From positions 28,562,543 to 28,626,542 of the forward strand of contig NC_064754.1 in assembly GCF_011397635.1 (NCBI RefSeq): DNA of 64,000 nucleotides, written 5' to 3'. Below are positions 32,683 to 60,204 of this stretch, one piece after another (the first letter of the stretch is position 1; the number at the start of each line of letters is the position of its first letter). Source of the stretch: Epinephelus fuscoguttatus (lineage: Eukaryota > Chordata > Actinopteri > Perciformes > Serranidae). The translations under genes were made by a program, and so were the position numbers. The notes under the pieces are model-generated. The model ran no database searches, had not been told where the DNA came from, and saw nothing but the letters and a program-made list of their open reading frames with translations.

Positions 32683-35600
32683 ATGAGCACCGGAGCGGGC
32701 ATCGACTACAGCGCCTGGGACCACATCTATGTGTCGGATGATGAAGACGTTACCAGTCCGTTCGTGGACACACCGAGCTTGTTCAGAATGAGACACCGGG
32801 TCAGCAGAGAAACTTGTGGTAGCCGTGAAGTTTGGAGTCGTATACCTGGTTAGTTTGACCAGTAGAAGTGAGTTAACTTAGTAAATGATAACCAGAGGTG
32901 GCCATATAGACGGCGAGGTGACCAACACGTGTTACACAGAAATCTGTGACCCGTCAGATTGTGTGACGCTAAAGGGTCTGCTAGCTAAAAAACTAGCTAG
33001 TAATTTTTATGTAGCCGTGAGCACCTTTTAAAAACAACAAGGACAAAGGGATTAAAAGTGAGAAGAAAAGTAAAAAAAAGATGGTGATGGAAGAGACACT
33101 GTACGCATGATTTTACATCTTGATTTTACAACTATTAATTTATGGCTGTAAAATCAAGAGAAAGCCAAAGAAAACACCAGAAAAAAAATGTGACCACATC
33201 TATGTGATTACAGTGTTTGCTAACAGCTATCAGCATTGTCCAAACATTATGTACAGGAATCGATGACTAATCAGTGACAACTTTAGTAGTCGTCTAAATT
33301 TGAGTCATTTTTCCCAGAAAAGTACTATAAAAAATACCCCAAAATACTCCTATTGCAGCTTCTTATGTTCAAATATTGGCAGCTTTAGACATTCTCCCAT
33401 GATGGTTGACTAAAACCCCTTGGCGTGAGTACGAAACAAGACATTAATTTTGGGGTTTGGGAGAGACAGACTGACATTTTTCAACATTTTAACATATTTT
33501 TCAATAAAATGATTAGTCGACTAATCGCAGAAATAATCGTCAGATTAGTCAACAATAAAAATAATCGTTAGTTGCAGCCCTACCCTATTACCATTTGGTT
33601 TTGAGTTAGAGTGCAAAGGTTCACGCTCAACCCTGGAAATAATCAGAGGAAATGACAAACCACTTACTAGCTTCTTTCCAGAGCTTACAGCCACATCACA
33701 AGGCCTTCCTCTAGGCCTTTTCCAGAGCTTTCCATCACATCTCTCAGACACACAGTATGAGACGCAATAAAAAGATCTGGATAAAAATGAGATTATGTAG
33801 GTAAATTAAGATTATCAAAATGATCTGTGTTGCCATCACAGTTTGTAAATCAGACAACTGACAAGTTCATTTTTCAACATTAAAATCTTCCTGTATCCAT
33901 ATCACAACAACCAAGCCTTAAGTTTTTAGTTAAAAATGAATATTTGCCGATGTATCATACAATTTTTTTTTAAACCCTGAGATATTGAGCGTCAAAAGTC
34001 AAGCATCAGTTAGACTCTAGAAACAGTACAGACAGTACATGCATTTTCTTTCTTTTCTCCTAATTTGCTAATTGTCTCAAGACCCCACACATTTATCTTG
34101 CAATCTCTTAGGGCGTCTCAACCCAAATGCCAAAAATAGACATCAAATTGTGCAGCGTGAAATCCCAACTCGCTGGAAATTAGAGTAATTACAGAACTAA
34201 CGTGGCTCCCGATTGCATTGGTCAAGCTCCGTTTGTATGGCTCTGGTTCTGTGTAAATAATGAGCTTAGTTGGTGTCACATGACTAGCTAGTTGAAAGTG
34301 ACTTGTAGTCTCAAGCATCTCCCTGGTTTCCCTTGTTTTTTATCACTCCCAGAATTTCTTTAATCTTTAATATTTGTTAGGAATCAAAGCTTACTTTATG
34401 TGGGAAAGCTACAAAAATAGCTCTGGCCTATGTGTTTGAAATGTTATAGGCTGGTACACTGGCGTCATTGATACTGACAGAACCTCAAATTTTGCCATGT
34501 ATGTTTTAGTTGAGAAGAGGCTGGAGAAATCTTTCTGATTCATGCCCTTAATATATTTATTTGCAGAGAAAGCGACAGGCATAATAATTCCGTCTAATAT
34601 TTTCCAAGATATTTTAGATGTGAGACCCTTCTCCCACATTAGGCACTGATTCGTCATAGCTCCTTGTTAAATAGATCTCAGGCATGTTCAGACTGTTTTA
34701 TGTCCGTCATGCACATATTTGTTTTATATGTCTGTGTTATAGTTTTCTTCTAACTTTACCTTTTAGCCACTTCTCTCCACCTGATTCCATCTACCCTCTC
34801 CTCAACTCCAACCATCTGTGTCTTTTGTTTCTTTTTCATTTATGTCTTAACTCTGATCCACTCTGGCCTGCCACTACAGGCCCGGCTGGAGAGAATGGCT
34901 GAGTTTCAGCAGAGAGGGGAAGATCTGGAGTGTAACATATCAGAATGCAAGACGCTATTAGAGGAAGCCCAGGGACGCCTTAAAGAGTTGGAAGAAAAAA
35001 GGACAGATGGAGAGCAGGATGAGGAGAGAGAGGCTGAGCTAAAGAAAGTCCAGGCCGAGGTGAGAAAACTGAAGAAAGATGTAAAATCGTTTGAGAAAAT
35101 GATCGAAGAACACCGGCGAGAGGGAAAGAAACAGGCCTGGAATGTTGACACTATCAGCAAAGAAGGTTTCAGCAAGGTAAGGCATCACATCAGGGTCGCA
35201 AGATTTGCAAGATTTAGTGTGACTCGTCTGTATCCCGATTTATATGTTTATCTTGTTTGCTAGAGTGTACTCAACATCAAGCCTGTTCCAAAGGAGGAAA
35301 CCGAGCAGGAAAAGTTGGAGAAGCACATGACCTTTGTGGAGAAGTACGCAAAGGAAATCAGACACTTTGGTATGCTTTAGTCTTGATATGACTGAGTGTG
35401 TTTGTTGTCTTTGCCTTCCTGCTCCCTCACGCTATTCCTCTCTTCATCTCTACTCTTTCATGTTGTTGTTCAAACCACTTTATTTTGATCTCTAGTCCCT
35501 AGATTTTCAAAGACACCAAACGTTCCCCACTAAATAAAAAAAAGAAATTCATGCACTATTTATGACATAAGCATACTTTCCCACAAATGTTTACAAGGAT

Positions 35601-38562
35601 AAAATGATAAAGTGATACCATTTTATATCGAAAAGGTTAAAGGTAAACTTCAAAGTGATATCATAATCATTTCTGGCTGACACTCAATGCCATATCTCAG
35701 TATGAGATACTGAATTGGTGACACTTATCTTGGGTGCCCACCTTGAAGCTGTTGTTATATTGTAGATCTTCTGTGATGGTGGGTTAAAGATGTGTGTGAA
35801 GCATCCTCCCAAAACAAAACAAAAAAAACACTTTCTGCCTTTAATTAAATTTCTAAATCACATAAGGTCCCCAGGTGATTCTAGTCCCATGTACATAAGG
35901 CATTTAGTCATCACACCACAGCGTTCTTATGATCACTTAAATGCAGATCATATTTGACTTCCTGCATTAAAAACACAGTCCCTGGAGCTCAATTTGAATT
36001 AACATTATGCTGGACTTGTTTGTGTGTGCACCAGGTATGATGCGGCGCTGGGATGACAGTCAGAAGTATCTGTCAGACAACCCACATCTGGTGTGCGAAG
36101 AGACGGCTAATTACCTTGTTGTCATCTGTATTGACTTTGAGATAGATGAGGTGAGTGTTGTGAGAAAAGTGTGCATACATGTTCCAGGTAACCAAAAAAT
36201 CCAGCCAGGTCAAGCCTTGTAAATTCTCCATGTTATTGTAGAAACACGCACTCATGGAGCAAGTGGCCCACCAGGCCATCGTCATGCAGTTTATCCTGGA
36301 CTTGGCTCGGACGCTTAAGGTCGACCCAAGAGGCTGCTTCAGACAATTCTTTTCAAAGATCAAGGTCAGTAAACCCAACATGCTCTCTGCCTGTTTGTAT
36401 ATGTAGTCACTTTCCACAGAGAAAGTTATTTGAGTTGGTGTATGGCCATTTAAGTGTTTTGTGTCCATGTCAGACTGCAGACAAGCCATACCAAGACGCA
36501 TTTGACCATGAGTTGCAGTTGCTGAAGGAGCGGATCCGCAGCTGTGCGCAGATGCGTATGGAGAGCGCTGTGAAGGAACTAGAGGAAGAAGAGAGGAAGA
36601 AGAGACTAGGCCCAGGTGGTTTAGACCCTGTGGAGGTTTATTCATCACTGCCAAAGGTGAACCATTCACACACACACGCAAGCATACACAGAGTTCTGCG
36701 TATTTCAGGGAAGAGAGGTCAGAGTAGTCAGCCAGTGTTTGTTTGCATGTGGAATAAGGAACTATTAACAGAGGGCAACAAACTAGCTGTGAACAAAAGC
36801 GTTGTCAAACAGGTCTTCAGAGGATGGACTCTTCTTGAAATAACTGAAACGAGGTTCATTAGTTTTAATGCTGATATACAGACCGATAAAGGTTGGATTT
36901 AAGACAGTGTTTTACAAAGTATTTACTGCTTGTCCTGAGCCAGGTTTCATTAGATTGTCAGATTTTGAAGAGAAGTTTGGTGACTTCTTCCTCTGCAGCA
37001 CAGGAATGTATCAGGGTTACTGTTAACCCCAGTTGTCAATAGTTGTAACGTCAATACGATTTACAAACTAACATGTGTCTCATTTCATCAATTTAGTCAA
37101 ATTTAGAAATGAAATCAGTTCATTATAAACACTCACTTTCTTCAGACATTAGAACACATTTATTCACAGCCACAGCAGATGTAATTCAGCTTTATATTTG
37201 GCAGGTTAGAGTCAACTTTTCAGCTAACTTCTGCAGTCTTGTTACTTGTTTTGAGTGTCAGTGCAGCAGATCACAATAAATCTCCTCAAACAGGCAGGAG
37301 AGCACTATATGTTCAGACAACTGCATGATTATAAGCTAATTCAATAAATAAAGGGTCTCAAAATAACCCAATCAATAAATCCTGGTTGGTGAGATCCAAC
37401 AAGCCTTGTTTAGAAAATAGGAAGTTTTCTACACCTGGATGTACACTCTGAATTTACACCAATGATATTTGATATAACCTTATAACCTTACAATGCAACA
37501 AAACGTGTCTGTTTCCCTGCTCTACATCCCCCGGGGCTGTGTGGGAAAACAGTAGGCCTGTTAGAGCATCTCCCATTTCATCCAGTTTACACACCACATC
37601 AGTGACCACCTTGTTTTGCTGTAGCGGCTGAAGCTGCAAGCCAAAAGTCAATACTGCAGATCGGCCCATACAAGTTGGCTTTATGGCTACAAGCTATGCT
37701 GTCATTCATTTTTATTTCATTTTATACTTTGACGGCCGTGTAGTCAGCGGGAGAGACTGCATTCTTTCCACAGATTTCCAAATCGTTGTTTGTAGACTTT
37801 GAGGCTTGTGTTTGCGCAGTCTATTGATATGAAGCGTGTTGCCATTTGGATAATCAGAGAAGTCAATACACAACTCAGTGGAATGGACTCCGCTGGTCAG
37901 GCATGAGCTCTCTGTGTGGAAGGTAAACAGCATTATCTACTTGTCTTGAGATTACACATGTAATCTTTCAGCCTCTCTTTGTGACGTTAAGATAATTATT
38001 ATTAGATAATGAAGTTAAGTCGAAAATCAGTAGAATTGTACTGGGCACTGAAACATGAATAGGAAGTTATAGATTTCAGGGTTTACATTAAGTTTTCAAA
38101 TGTGACCGTGAAAGTATTTCCCCAACTAAACTCACTCAGTTTCAGTGCAGACACATCAGTTGTCTGTTTGGTACAATATGTTCATTGATCCATGTAAGAC
38201 ATTTTTGTTTTGTATTGTAGGAAATACAAAAAAGCTTTGATGAGAAGAACATTCAAATGCTGCAGGAAGCTATCAGCAAACTTGACCCCGAGGTGAGTGT
38301 GTTTGAAACCCCCTAAAATAGCAACTTCTTATCAATAAAACAACATAAAGAAGGCCAGAAAGTGGCTTTAATTTACAAAAACATGTATCTGTTTGTTATA
38401 TTCGGTCTGCGTCTTCAATGGGTGTCTCTGTGTTTCTCTCTACAGGAAGGAAAGTACCACTTTAGGAGGTGTATTGACTCTGGACTGTGGGTCCCTCAAT
38501 CAGGAGAGGATGATGATGATGAAAAGGAAGAGTACGAAGAGGATGAGGATGAGGAAGATTAA
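32683..38562 (+). CDS. cdc37: HSP90 co-chaperone Cdc37
   Basis: Eight exons: 32683-32799, 34880-35176, 35264-35369, 36035-36150, 36242-36364, 36474-36656, 38221-38292 and 38446-38562. Together they give 376 residues against about 378 in human. Cdc37 delivers client kinases to HSP90 in the cytosol. The N-terminal kinase-binding part has DYSAWDH and VSDDED with the conserved CK2-site serine, followed by a long coiled coil in exon 2 and WNVDTISKEGFSKS. The HSP90-binding middle has HFGMMRRWDDSQKYL, CEETANYLV and VDPRGCFRQFFSKIK. The C-terminal part has ERKKRLGPGGLDPVEVY and CIDSGLWVP. The protein ends in an acidic tail. Exon 1 uses a weaker donor (GTCAGC). An in-frame ATG at 32608 would add 25 residues, but family alignment favours 32683. 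Residues SLFRMRHR differ from human SLFRWRHQ. Confidence 0.95.
33485..33582. repeat. hAT-like MITE end fragment
   Basis: GATTAGTCGACTAATCGCAG followed by AATAATCGTTAGTTGCAGCC and CTA is the right end of a very common fish MITE (TAGGGCTGCAACTAACGATT). It lies in cdc37 intron 1. Related ends occur at 40570-40635, 44516-44660 and 61560-61745. Confidence 0.55.
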
Positions 38563-39215
38563 TAAGAGAGAGAAGAACATTCCTTGTTAGCTGACAATGA
38601 TTGACAGTCCAGCAGTGTAAAAGAAATGTCATACATCCAACATAATATACATATGTAAGTATTTAATAAGCATATGCACTAAACTGTCATGTAATTAATA
38701 GAAACTGGAGTACTGGATTAGCAGTGTTAGAACAAGCTGCTTTGTGCAACCAGAAACAGAATAACTACAGAATAAGGTAACTTTTGTGCAGGTCTCAATC
38801 TGATTTTAAATTGATCATCTGATTTGATACCGATCACCAATCTTGCCATCTTAACCTTGCCACTCCTAATTTCTATGTATCTGTGTCTGATGATAGCATC
38901 TTAACACCTAAAAATTGATTTTCTGTTAGGTTTAATTTTTGAACAGTTACCCGTACACATTGTTTTACACGTTACAGTTGGCTGCTGCGTCCTTACTTCC
39001 TTAATTGTGAATAGGTTTTCCGTCTCTTCATATCCTTTGTTAGTGAAGACAGCAGCTTGAAAGATCACTTGAGAAAACAGCCACCTATCTAGTGTTTTTA
39101 AGAGCAACACAGTAACAGACTGGATGTGAAGCTCTGAGACACTGGCTTATACCTCTGACTCGTGAAACTCTGATACATTTAAAAAGTCATCCAAATGTCA
39201 TATTTTATTTTAAAA

Positions 39216-39229
39216 AATAAATAAATAAA
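39216..39229 (+). promoter_or_regulatory. cdc37 poly(A) signals
   Basis: Three overlapping AATAAA hexamers, about 650 bp after the cdc37 stop codon and followed by a GT-containing stretch. Confidence 0.55.
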
Positions 39230-39574
39230 GTTTAGTATGCCATCACAGGCACCTACCATTTACATATTGAACGGTCATGTGTTGTCCTACTGTGGTCAAC
39301 AGCGCCATCTCAAGTCAGTTTGGGGAGAGACACCCACTATCTAGAAGCCTGTATAGTAAACACAAATCTATCGAGTTAACCCACTTACAAGTTCTGTGAA
39401 TTTTAAGACCACTTAGTATCTTGTAGTCAAAGTCAGCTGATATCAGTTATTCATGACACTTTTGTAAGACTCTAGTTTTTGTCCAGTGCAGTGAATTCTG
39501 AATATAACTGCAGCAACTACTGTTTGGAACATGGGTTAGGTGAAAGTGAGGTTTGTTATTGAGACTGTCAGGTG

Positions 39575-39790
39575 TCATAGTGGTGGAATGTAACTAAGTA
39601 CATTTACTCAGGTACTGTTCTAAAATAGACATTTTAGGTACTTCTACTTCACTTGACTCTTTCCATCTCATGCAACTTTATACTTCTACTCCCCGACAGC
39701 TCAAAGGGAAATATTGAAGTTTTTGCCCCACTTCATTGATCTGACAGCTTTAGTTACTTTAAGATTTTTGCATACAAAACATACTTTTAG
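39575..39790 (+). repeat. CAGTGGTGGAA-family MITE fragment
   Basis: It contains TAGTGGTGGAATGTAACTAA, GTACATTTACTCAGGTACTG, ACTTTATACTTCTACTCC and GACAGCTTTAGTTACTTT, in the order known for this common fish MITE. The right end is lost. Confidence 0.65.
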
Positions 39791-41869
39791 AATATGATGA
39801 TTTGTTGTAGATTAAACTAGCCAACAGTTGAGTTTGAATAATTTGAAGCTTTTTGCAAATTATGCACTGCTGTCATTATAATTTTATGTTATTACTTATT
39901 TTATTTATTTATATAGTAGTAGTAGTAGTAGTAGTAGTATTTTATTTATTTATTTATTTATTTATTTTCTTCTCGCCAGGGTTGGGGATATCATACTTTT
40001 TTCTTTGTTGAAATGTTACTGTTCACGTTTGTTGTTTAAAAACTCAATAAAAAAGATTGTTTTAAAAAAAACTATTCAGCAATTTATACACCTCCAGCTA
40101 AAACAATTAGTCGATCAATCAATTAGTTGATGACTTAGTTTAGTTAACTATTTTGATTGTAATGAAGTAAATTTTACTGTAAAAACATTTAGAAGTTCCA
40201 GCTGCTCAAATGTGAAGTTTTGCTTCTTTTCATTTTAATACTTGTAATAACTAATATAATTGTAATAATGTTAAGGTTTTGACTGTTGATGGGACAAAAT
40301 GAAGGTGTAAGTTTGTGCTCTGGGACAGCATTTCTTAATATTCTTACCTTTATTTTATTATTAATAAAAAGCTATATTAATTTTTGGGCTTTTGCCTTTA
40401 TTTGATAGGACAGTGTTAAGTGTGAAAGGCAGAGAGAGGGAGGATTACATGCAGCAAATGGCCACAGGCTAGAAGCGAACCTGCTGCCACTGTGTGAAGG
40501 ATATACCAGCTCTGCCCACTGAGCTACCTGGCTGCCCAGTTCTCAATTTTTTTTTTTTTTTTTTTTTACAATCAATCGATTAATGACGAAAATAATCAGC
40601 AGATTAATCCATTATAAAAAATAATCATTAGTTAATAAATCACTATGAGCTCCACCACAACCAGCTACTGCGATAAAACCCAGCTTTTGATATTGATGAT
40701 GATGATGATGATGATACCAGCTGATTTATCATTATCAGGGTTTTGTAACTCTCAAATATCAATATTGTTATCAACGCAAAAATCCAGTATGGGTTGGGCA
40801 CTCCAGACATCTCAGAGTAAACCTCTCAAGATTCTTTTCAATTGTATTTTATAACAATCACAAAGCCCAACTCATCATCACGGATTAATCTGCAGATTAC
40901 ATGTTTTTGATTAATTTATTAAGCTTTTTGTCTATAAAATATCCCCAAGATGTGCAGTGATATAAAACACAAAAGCAAAAGCAAAGTGTCCGAGCAGCTG
41001 GAACAAGGAAATGTTTGACAATTCTGCATGAAGAATGACTGAAATGATTCATGGAATATCATAATAAGTCTGTCCAGCTAAGTGGAGGTCCAATAGTTTT
41101 TTGGTTCCTGTTTTCTAACGTAAGAGTTTTCTTGATATGTCATAGTTTGTGTGTATTGTCAATGTGTTTTACAAGCAGAACGTTTTGTTTGAAGTTGTGA
41201 GATTGTTTTTAACTTGTGTTGAGAACTAGTCCAGACTTTGTGTTGATCACAAACTGTGTTTGATGTAATAACTTTTCCACTAGTGTCTGTGTATCCTGAC
41301 TCATTTGCTGCCATACTTCTCCCTCCATCTCTCTCTTTTTCTCTCACTTGCATAATTAATTGCTGTGTCCCTCCCTCCCTCTCCCCCTCTCTCCTTCATA
41401 ATTAATTGGTGGGTTTGATTTAGTGGTCTGTGCAGGATTTTTTGAGGCAAAGCTTCTTTGTGCAGTCACTTTTGTAAATAGAAAACAATCAGCGCAGGCC
41501 CAGGGAATAAATCAAATCTAGATAATGCCTGTAAAAGCCGATGGGAGAGAAACAGAATAGCGTCACAGCTTCATGCAAAACTGCTTGGGTGTGTTTATTT
41601 CTATGTTTATATCAATGTGTGGTTGTTATTGTCACAGTCGGGTCCTGTCATTGCTGTAATCATTTTGAAAATGCATTGAGCAGGCTGAAGTCAGCACAGG
41701 TTTAGTTTCTTAATGTTAACTGTGATCAACAGAGGCTGTTTAGACATTCCGTCTACTATCACTGTGTCTGAAAGGACTGAGATCAAACTGAGTTGATGGA
41801 CTGAAAACTAATCTACAGCTATCTTTGATAATTAATGTATAAGACTTTTGACGATCCTCATATTACACC
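39791..41869. other. intergenic with simple repeats
   Basis: It includes (TAG)n at 39916-39938, (ATTT)n at 39940-39967, a T run at 40549-40567 and (GAT)n near 40694. Around 40390-40530 the sequence (GGCAGAGAGAGGGAGG, GAGCTACCTGGCTGCC) looks like a fragment of a dispersed repeat. No gene is seen. Confidence 0.4.
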
Positions 41870-42190
41870 TATGTTGGCCTCTCAGTCTCTTTCAGAATCC
41901 ATTTTAAAGTACTTTGAATTACATACAAGGCTCTCAATGATCTGGCATTGGAGTATATAACTGAGCTTCTTACACCATACTGTCCAGACAGGCCCTTCAG
42001 TTCTGCTAGTCTGGGTCCTCTAACTGTTCCAGAGGCCAGGTTAAAGACAAAGGGTGATTGAGCCTTTTCAGTTCTTGCTCCTCGGCTTTGGAACAGCCTC
42101 CCACTGACTGACTCCGTTCATGTCTTTGAATCTCATCTGAAAACATACTTTTACAGATTGGCCCTACCTGAAAGTCTGATCGAACATTTG
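41870..42190 (+). mobile_element. degenerate LINE C-terminal fragment
   Basis: Across several stops and frameshifts, translation gives LINE-like pieces: ALEYITELLTPYC-like sequence, then AFSVLAPRLWNSLP and DSVHVFESHLKTYFYRLAL. This is the typical end of L2/Rex-type polymerases. Confidence 0.6.
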
Positions 42191-42720
42191 AGGGATGTGC
42201 TGGTACCCCAGAGGTACCCCGATCCACGGTGGGGCCTCCTTGGACCCAACTTGGCCCTGACCTGTCAAGACATGAACACAGGACCTCTGGAAGTTGTCTA
42301 TAGTTGTCTATAGTGTCTGGCAGCAGGGTGTTGGCTTCAGATCTTTTGGGTCCTGTGGGTTGTGAGGTGGGGTAACAGCACGTCCCACAGATGTTTGATC
42401 AGACTGGGATTTTGGGAATTTGGAGGCCAGGTCAATTCCTTGAGGTCTCTATCATTTTCCTGGGCCACTCCTGAGCAGTTCTTGTGGTGTGGCATGGTGC
42501 ATTGTCCTGCTGGGGGGGCACTGCTACTGGGGAGTGCCGCTGACATAAAGGGGGAGTACCTGGTCTGCACTGGTGTTTAGATGGGTGGCGCGTGTCAGGT
42601 GGCATCCACGTGAATGTCAGAACCCAAGATTTGCCAACAGAACACTGCACTGTAACAAGATGATCAATGTTGTTCACGTCTCCTGTCAGTGGTTTTAATG
42701 TTTTGGCTGATCGGTGTATG
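42190..42720 (-). mobile_element. degenerate Tc1/mariner-superfamily transposase fragment
   Basis: The minus strand encodes VPPQQDNAPCHTTRTAQEWP and, in another frame, ELTWPPNSQNPSLIKHLWDV, corresponding to the second catalytic D and the SPDLNPIE region of DDE_3 transposases. The E motif is mutated and frameshifts are present. The right edge, ATGTTTTGGCTGATCGGTGT, looks like the element's terminus. Confidence 0.65.
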
Positions 42721-43400
42721 CGTTTAAGTGTATATGTTGGTGTAGGCGTATGTGTATGCGTATGTTTTATTAGTGTCACCATGGAAAGCACTGTGCTTTT
42801 AGCTCGAAAAGTGCTCTACAAATATAGTTAGTATTATTTTTATTCTTGTTATTTTAAGTCCTTTCTCAAGCAAAAATGTCAAACCTCATGGTTTCTCAAA
42901 TGTGAGGATTTGCTGCCTTTACTTGTCTTATAGTAATCTGAGTGTCTTTGGGTTTGGGGCAATTTTTGGGCTCTGGGAACTTATGATGGACTTTTAAAAA
43001 TATTTTCTGACACTTTTAAGACCAAACAAGGAATCACTTGATAAAAAACAACAAACCGCACAACAAACTTGTCATCGATGGGGTAAATTCATTAAAGGTT
43101 GCTTAAACACAAAAGCCTTGTTGCTCTCTGCTCTCCAGCTTTGGGAAGCTCAGTGTCCATGTACACATTTATTTCAGAGTGTCCAAGATGAAGCAAACAA
43201 AAGAAGCATGATTCCTGTTTTGGGGTTTAAAATGGATAAATGTACTACATGTCCTCGAATGACTGTTTAAGGACACGGAAGGACAAATGGAGAGTAACAA
43301 GATGCATGCATCCTTTACAGGGATTTTTCTTTTTTAATATGAGCGATGTGTTCCAATAAAACCCTGCTGTGTGCATGTGTGTGGGTGGCTATAATGGAGG
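42721..43400. other. intergenic upstream of pde4a
   Basis: No exon or recognisable repeat apart from short GT-rich sequence. Confidence 0.35.
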
Positions 43401-43552
43401 GAAATGACGCCTGGGTATGGAAGCAGAGAATCGGCGTGTGGCTGCTATTAAGAGAAAAAAAGGCATTGCCAGGGAATAAAAAAAAGGCAGGGGTACCGAT
43501 GGAGAGAGGAGGAGCGGAGGCTGTTGTATGGGATTAATGGACACACTGTGCA

Positions 43553-43845
43553 GGAGGAGGGAGGGGAGGGGAGATGGGCTTCTCCACGGAGGCTGTGGTG
43601 GTGGTGGTGTTGGTGGGGGGGTGGCTGGGGGAGACCACTGTGGCAGGGGAGAGGCAGCGAGGGAGAGAGGCTGGTGAAGCCGCTGATATTCATGAAGACG
43701 CCAAGTGTTTTTTCTCTCGCCGTGGTGACACACTGCTGCTAGTCTGCGGAGAGACAGAGGGAGCGGGGAAGAGACAAGGGGAAGGAGGCGAGTGAAAGCA
43801 AGACGAGGCCCAGCCCATCTTGCCATTGATCTTGAGGCGATCAAG
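43553..43845 (+). other. probable non-coding first exon region of pde4a
   Basis: A G-rich stretch ends at GCGATCAAG followed by a consensus donor GTGAGT (43846). There is no long reading frame compatible with PDE4. The next acceptor (44805) begins the exon that carries the start codon, so this is read as 5' untranslated sequence. The transcription start is not determined; the left limit given is a guess. Confidence 0.4.
43559..43578 (+). promoter_or_regulatory. predicted G-quadruplex motif
   Basis: Four runs of three or more G separated by 1, 1 and 4 bases (43559-43561, 43563-43566, 43568-43571, 43576-43578) satisfy the standard G-quadruplex pattern. It lies in the probable pde4a first exon or promoter. 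Confidence 0.45.
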
Positions 43846-44515
43846 GTGAGTGTGTTTTTATTCTTACATGCTGCGGCTTGACAGTGTGTGTGAATGTGAA
43901 TGTGTGTGTACATGTGTCTGTCTGGCACATATCTCTTGCAGTGCGTGTGCAGACAGGCGCGATGGCAGGGCTGTCCTCATGTATGCATGGTTTCAGTGTG
44001 TGTGTGTGTGTGTTTAATATATATATATTTGGGTGTTTTGTAACAGAAGAGCAGGCTGGTAGTTGAGCTGCATATTGATGCATTGCTGCTTGGTTTTATA
44101 AGCTGCTTTATCTGTCGTGGAGGTGGCACTGGTGGCAGCCATGGTGTGTGAATGTATGTGCTCAGATTTCTCAATGTGTGTGCATATATATGTCACTGTG
44201 TCACCATGCATTTGTTGATTTCTCCAGCCTATTTTCCCCCCACTCTCAGTCAGTGCAGACCCTGGTGTGAGAGTGCTTTCATTGAGTGGGTGTGTTCTTG
44301 ATGACCCCTGGTAAAAGTCGTCTCCACCGCTATCTGTCTGTGTACCAGCTCAATCAGAAACACTCTGATATGCCGAATCTGTCCTATGCAATGGAATTAG
44401 GTCATCTCGGACTGCTCAGAGTAATTATATAACATCACAGAGCTTTGGTGTTGCAGTATCTGCTCAGAATTAGCCACACTGTAGGTACAGCTCCTGCATT
44501 GCCCAAAATATTTTG

Positions 44516-44660
44516 TTAGGGCTGCCCGACCAATCATTTGGATTATTACTTAACAAACTGTAATTTTTATGAGCATTTCTTTGGTGTTTTGTTCATGCAT
44601 GTGGAAAACAATAGGCATTTTTCCCCAAAATATCCCCGATCTTACTAAAATAGTACAGTG
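44516..44660. repeat. MITE fragment (TAGGGCTG end)
   Basis: TTAGGGCTGCCCGACCAATC followed by ATTACTTAACAAACTG resembles a degraded end of the same fish MITE as 33485-33582. It lies in the first pde4a intron. Confidence 0.35.
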
Positions 44661-44805
44661 TGTATATGATGGAACAGGATTTTTTTAATATATATATACA
44701 TATTTATGATGCATCAGATTAATTCATTGTATGAAAACAGGACAGAGAGTTCTAAAAGAAGGATGATGACTTGCTGCACTAACTCTTCATCTCTGTTTCT
44801 CACAG

Positions 44806-45608
44806 GGGGAATCTTTACTGAAGAGGACACACCGGGACAGATTCAAGGATGGATCTCGACATATCAAGCTTGGAATTTTGACATCTGGACTTATCAGATG
44901 GGCCAATCATATTCAACACTTCTCCCAATGCAGGATTTGGATCCGACCGACCAGTCAGACAATGGGAAACTGATCTGAGACAGGAGAGAGTTGGTGCAAA
45001 GTCTCCCACAAGCTGTATCTGGATTATTGATAGTTGCATTCATGTGGGATCAGGTTTACCACTGGGAGATGTCATGCAAACAATACTTCAAGTTGGGTGA
45101 ACATTTTAGAAAACTTGGGAAAAGGTTTTCCTCAGCAGTGACATCATGAACTCTGATCCGGATATCCAGTTGGCCTGTCTGGCCAGAGCAAGACAACATG
45201 CAGATGGACTTATTTTTCCCCAGAAACTCGTAGCTTACACTAAAATGGAGTGAGAATTTGGATTTTTTTGTCTTCCACCTTTGGCTTGTTGAAAAAACCA
45301 ACAGATCAAAACAAAGGTCATCCACCTCAGACTGAACCTGGAGCCTCTGAGGGGCACTTAAATGCACCTTTAGCATCTAACGGCAGGTTGGACGCCCAGT
45401 TTCAGCCCTCTGAAGACTGAGGTGTGGACAGAGTGTGAGCGAGGTGGTTGGCTGGCTGAGTCAGCTCCAATGGGGGCCGGTTGTGACCCGGTCTGACCCC
45501 GGTTTGACCTTGCAGTGACCTTTGACCTCTCCGGTCCTGGCTCTCCACCTGCTCTGCTGCCTGGGTTCCGGAACGCTCCGCCCTGGGGCCCAGAACGAGC
45601 CAATCAGG
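44806..45608 (+). other. pde4a 5' untranslated part of the start-codon exon
   Basis: The acceptor TTTCTCACAG ends at 44805. The roughly 800 bases before ATG 45609 contain several short upstream frames and no PDE4-like coding sequence. The exon continues to 45650. Confidence 0.5.

Positions 45609-60204
<14,596 letters not shown>

Noticed and set aside
36073-36681. 202-codon open frame on the minus strand
   Set aside because: It lies antisense to cdc37 exons 4-6 and the introns between them and has no recognisable domain; the sense strand explains the conservation.
43389-43928. 179-codon minus-strand frame rich in Pro, Ser and Leu
   Set aside because: It is the reverse reading of the G-rich pde4a leader; low complexity and no domain.
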